From: Deltaproteobacteria bacterium
GTDB lineage: Bacteria; Desulfobacterota; Desulfuromonadia; Desulfuromonadales; Geothermobacteraceae
Reading direction: 5' to 3'
DNA: 8,646 nt
Assembly (NCBI GenBank): GCA_003695205.1
Contig: RFIO01000216.1
Location: forward strand, 1 to 8,646
Every line of letters starts with the position of its first letter. The stretch's first letter is position 1. Shown here in pieces: positions 6,267 through 8,646 of this stretch. Below the pieces are notes generated by a model. That model did not search any database and had not been told where the DNA came from. It saw nothing but the letters and a program-made list of their open reading frames with translations. A program made the translations under genes and the position numbers.

Positions 6267-7535
6267 TCAGTCGGAGGCCGCCTCGTCAGCCGGCAGCAGG
6301 CGCATCTCCAGCTCCTCGATGCGCTGCTGGTCCATCCGGCGCACCACCAGCTCGACACCATCGACCCGGCAGGACTCGCCCTCGCGGGGGATTCGCCCGA
6401 GGGCGCGCAGGACAAAACCGGCCATGGTGGTGACGTGCTGTTCAGACAGGTCGAGATTGAAGCGGCGGTTGATCAGCCGCACCGAGGCACTGGCGTCGAC
6501 AAGGTAGCTGCCGGGACCGAGCGGGTGAATCAGCACCTCTTCCTCGTCGTACTCGTCCTGGATCTCGCCGACGATCTCCTCGACCACGTCTTCGAGGGTG
6601 ACGATCCCCTCGACACCGCCGTATTCGTCAACCACCATGGCCAGGTGAGCCCGGCGCTTGCGGAAGGAGTGCAACAGCGCCTCGATCGGGGTTGACTCGG
6701 GGACGAAGAAGGGCCGGCGCGCAAGCTTCAGCAGGGAAAAATCGCCTGGCCGCTGGACGTAGTCGAGAATCTCCTTGGAATGGATCACCCCGACCACGTG
6801 GTCAAGATCACCCTCGAAGACCGGGAAGCGGGAGTGTTTCGACTCCTGCACCAGCGCCAGCACCTGGTCGAAGCTGCTGCCGGCCTCGATGCCGACCACC
6901 TCGGTGCGCGGGATCATGACGTCGCGCACGCAGATTTCGGCCAGCTCGAAAATGCCATGCAGCATGCGGTGCTGCTCCTCGGCGACCACTCCCTCCTTTT
7001 CGCCGACGTTGATCATCGCCCGGATTTCGTCGCCGGAAATGACCGGCCGCTCCTCTTCCTGGGGCATCAGGCGGGTCAGCAGGCCGGAGAAGAAGGTGAC
7101 AAGGCTGATCAGCGGCGCCAGCAGCCACATGACCACCAGGATCGGCTGCAGTGCAATGAATGCGACACGCTCGGGATTGCGCTTGGCATAGGTCTTGGGG
7201 CAGACCTCGGCAAAAAGCAGCAACAGGGGGGTGAGGATGAGGATGGTGGCGAGTTCGCCATGCCGGCTGCCGAACCAGGCGACGAAAAGGGTGGTGGCAA
7301 AGACCGAGGCGGCGATATTGACCAGGTTGTTGCCGATCAGGATGCCCGACAGCAGTCGGTCCGGTTCGGCCAGCAGCCGCTCGAGTCGCCTGGCGCCTCT
7401 GCGCTGGCGTTCCACAAGGTAGTGAACCCGGACCCGGTCAATGGCTGTCAGGGCGGTTTCCGAGCCGGAGAAGAAGGCGGACAGCAGAAACAGGAGAAGG
7501 AGCGCACCCAGGCGCAAGTACTGGTCGTCGGTCAT
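6267..7535 (-). CDS. CNNM/CorC (HlyC/CorC, HCC) family membrane protein with CBS pair, probable Mg2+ transport protein
   Basis: The 422-residue product has the full three-part layout of the HlyC/CorC family. An N-terminal CNNM (DUF21) membrane domain covers about 1-155 with hydrophobic segments near 8-22, 62-88, 95-110 and 126-155. A CBS pair covers about 201-325 (RDVMIPRTEV at 204-213, DEYGG at 303-307, TLEDVVEEIVGEI at 313-325). A CorC_HlyC domain covers about 335-412. Residues corresponding to the Mg2+ site of CorB-type proteins appear present: SGSETA at 23-28, GNN at 68-70 with N73, and EVCPK at 110-114. CorB/YfjD-type members are implicated in Mg2+ export or homeostasis; the old haemolysin name is misleading. 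The start ATG has GGAG 5 nt upstream and a good promoter. It precedes mraZ by 219 nt on the same strand. Substrate is inferred, so no symbol is given. Confidence 0.9.
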   Translation of the reverse strand: MTDDQYLRLGALLLLFLLSAFFSGSETALTAIDRVRVHYLVERQRRGARRLERLLAEPDRLLSGILIGNNLVNIAASVFATTLFVAWFGSRHGELATILILTPLLLLFAEVCPKTYAKRNPERVAFIALQPILVVMWLLAPLISLVTFFSGLLTRLMPQEEERPVISGDEIRAMINVGEKEGVVAEEQHRMLHGIFELAEICVRDVMIPRTEVVGIEAGSSFDQVLALVQESKHSRFPVFEGDLDHVVGVIHSKEILDYVQRPGDFSLLKLARRPFFVPESTPIEALLHSFRKRRAHLAMVVDEYGGVEGIVTLEDVVEEIVGEIQDEYDEEEVLIHPLGPGSYLVDASASVRLINRRFNLDLSEQHVTTMAGFVLRALGRIPREGESCRVDGVELVVRRMDQQRIEELEMRLLPADEAASD

Positions 7536-7560
7536 TGGATCTCCATGAACATCTGCCGAG

Positions 7561-7589
7561 ATTCTAACCTGTTTTCAGGCAGTTGACAA
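7561..7589 (-). promoter_or_regulatory. Sigma70-type promoter of the CNNM-family gene
   Basis: Minus strand: -35 TTGTCA (7589-7584, 5 of 6), a 17-nt spacer, -10 TAGAAT (7566-7561, 5 of 6). Transcription would begin near 7554, giving a leader of about 19 nt that contains the GGAG ribosome binding site (7544-7541) before the ATG at 7535. Confidence 0.75.
7568..7579. repeat. 12-bp inverted repeat inside the CNNM-gene promoter spacer
   Basis: CCTG-TTTT-CAGG is a perfect 4-bp inverted repeat with a 4-nt centre between the -35 and -10 hexamers, a position where a bound repressor would block RNA polymerase. It is short and may be chance; it does not clearly match a LexA box or another consensus known to me. 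Confidence 0.3.
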
Positions 7590-7607
7590 TCACCGTGCGT
7601 CGGCAAA

Positions 7608-7636
7608 TTGAACCCCGTCCCCTGCTGTGGTATAAG
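7608..7636 (+). promoter_or_regulatory. Sigma70-type promoter of ligA
   Basis: Plus strand: -35 TTGAAC (7608-7613, 4 of 6), a 17-nt spacer ending in TGG (an extended -10 TGn), then -10 TATAAG (7631-7636, 5 of 6). Transcription would start near 7643, leaving a leader of about 32 nt before the ATG at 7675. Its -35 lies 18 bp from that of the divergent CNNM-gene promoter. Confidence 0.72.
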
Positions 7637-7674
7637 CCGGTATCCACCCCATCCAGCCATCGGAGAGACAGACC

Positions 7675-8646
7675 ATGGACGCCGAACAGGCCCGCCGGCG
7701 CCACCAGCGCCTTGCTGCCGAGCTGCACCGCCACAACCATCTCTACCACGTCCTCGACGCGCCGGAGATCAGCGACGCCGAGTACGACGCCCTGTTCCGC
7801 GAGCTGCTCGAGCTTGAGACAGCCTTTCCCGAACTGGCCACCGAGGACTCCCCCTCGCGCCGGGTGGGAGGCGCGCCGCTCGACGCCTTCAGACAGGCGC
7901 GGCACGCCCTGCCGATGCTCTCCCTCGACAATGCCCGCCACCAGGAAGACGAACGGGATTTTGCCGACATTCGCGAGTTCGATGCCCGCATCCGCCGCCT
8001 GCTCGAAACCGACGAACCGGTGGACTACCTGTGCGAACTCAAGCTCGACGGGGTCGCGGTTGAACTGACCTACGAAGCCGGCCGTCTCAGCATCGGCACG
8101 ACCCGGGGCGACGGCCAGACCGGCGAAGAGATCACCGCCAACCTGCGCACCATCGGCAGCATCCCCCTGGTGCTGCAGCCCCCCTGCCCGGAGGTACTCG
8201 ACGTACGCGGAGAGGTCTACATCGAGCTGGAGGATTTTCGGCGCTTCAACCGCCAGCTCGAAGAAAATGGCGAACCGGTCTTCGCCAATCCGCGCAACGC
8301 CGCCGCCGGCAGTTTGCGCCAGCTCGATCCGAAGCAGACGGCAAAACGCCCCCTGCGCATCTTCTGCTACGGCATCGGCCGGCTGGACGGCGCCGAGGTC
8401 GCAACCCAGCAACAGCTGCTTGAGCGGATGCGCGCATGGGGACTGCGCACCAACCTGGAGCAGACCCGGCTGGCCCGCGGCGTCGACGAGGTGATCGCCT
8501 GCTACCGTCACTGGCTGGGGCGGCGCGACCACCTGCCCTACGAAATCGATGGCGTGGTCGTCAAGGTCAACCGCCTCGACCTGCAGCGGCGCCTGGGCGC
8601 CACCACGCGCGCGCCGCGCTGGGCCATCGCCATGAAGTTCCCACCC
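7675..8646 (+). CDS. ligA: NAD-dependent DNA ligase, N-terminal half (runs off the window)
   Basis: LigA seals nicks in duplex DNA during replication and repair, using NAD+ to adenylate its active-site lysine. The first 324 residues are present with no stop; the family is about 670 residues, so the OB fold, zinc finger, HhH and BRCT domains lie outside. Seen: the NMN-binding Ia domain with YHVLDAPEISDAEYD at 24-38, PMLSLDN at 80-86, the nucleotidyltransferase motif I CELKLDG with catalytic K123 (120-126), TRGDGQTGE at 143-151, DVRGEVY at 176-182, FANPRNAAAGSLRQLD at 203-218, YEIDGVVVK at 289-297 and the start of motif V, WAIAMKFPP, at the edge. The ATG at 7675 has GGAGAG 7 nt upstream and its own promoter. 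It diverges from the CNNM-family gene. A long open frame on the opposite strand here is a shadow of its codon bias. Confidence 0.96.
   Translation, partial: MDAEQARRRHQRLAAELHRHNHLYHVLDAPEISDAEYDALFRELLELETAFPELATEDSPSRRVGGAPLDAFRQARHALPMLSLDNARHQEDERDFADIREFDARIRRLLETDEPVDYLCELKLDGVAVELTYEAGRLSIGTTRGDGQTGEEITANLRTIGSIPLVLQPPCPEVLDVRGEVYIELEDFRRFNRQLEENGEPVFANPRNAAAGSLRQLDPKQTAKRPLRIFCYGIGRLDGAEVATQQQLLERMRAWGLRTNLEQTRLARGVDEVIACYRHWLGRRDHLPYEIDGVVVKVNRLDLQRRLGATTRAPRWAIAMKFPP

Noticed and set aside
6780..7586. A 268-codon plus-strand open frame opposite the CNNM-family gene, His/Asp/Gln-rich
   Set aside because: Mirror of Leu/Val/Ile codons of the membrane protein; no ribosome site or promoter was seen, and the real gene on the other strand is complete.
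7583..7611. TTGACA at 7583-7588 as the ligA -35 box
   Set aside because: At 17 nt spacing the -10 would be AATTGA, a poor match; TTGAAC-17-TATAAG with an extended -10 is better. The bases serve as the -35 of the minus-strand promoter instead.
7564..8532. A 322-codon open frame on the minus strand opposite ligA
   Set aside because: It is fully antisense to a clear LigA with intact motifs, its translation resembles no family, and its length follows from the GC-rich third positions of ligA.

Overview
The window is a high-GC chromosomal segment holding the start of a division and cell wall (dcw) cluster, read on the minus strand, plus two further genes at its right end. Gene order, the PASTA domain on FtsI, the Cys-rich CPP motif in RsmH and the meso-diaminopimelate signature of MurE together suggest a Gram-negative of the Desulfuromonadales/Geobacter-like group (former Deltaproteobacteria). 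This placement is a family-level impression from protein features, not a database match.

Layout from right to left on the minus strand: a CNNM/CorC-family membrane protein with a CBS pair (7535-6267); a 219-bp intergenic region with a sigma70-type promoter; then mraZ (6047-5592), rsmH (5587-4643), ftsL (4623-4303), ftsI (4303-2324), murE (2309-807) and murF (810-1, cut by the window edge). The six dcw genes are separated by 19 nt or less or overlap by a few bases, so they very likely form one operon that continues past position 1 (usually into mraY, murD and ftsW). On the plus strand, ligA (NAD-dependent DNA ligase) starts at 7675 and runs off the right edge. It diverges from the CNNM-family gene across a 139-bp region carrying a recognisable promoter for each direction.

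How the genes work together: MurE and MurF add meso-DAP and D-Ala-D-Ala to the UDP-MurNAc peptide in the cytoplasm. FtsI cross-links septal peptidoglycan in the periplasm, and FtsL helps activate it. RsmH methylates 16S rRNA. MraZ is the cluster's own transcription factor, expected to bind repeats near its promoter. LigA seals DNA nicks, and the CNNM protein is probably a divalent cation (Mg2+) transport protein; neither is functionally tied to the cluster beyond position.

I found no sign of a novel system, mobile element, CRISPR array or RNA gene. All coding content belongs to well-known housekeeping families. The least explained structure is in the mraZ upstream region: GTGGGGAAA-type repeats in both orientations, an 8-bp inverted repeat bracketing the core promoter, and a 16-bp hyphenated palindrome against the -35 box. 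Both intergenic regions (6048-6266 and 7536-7674) are accounted for by regulatory features.
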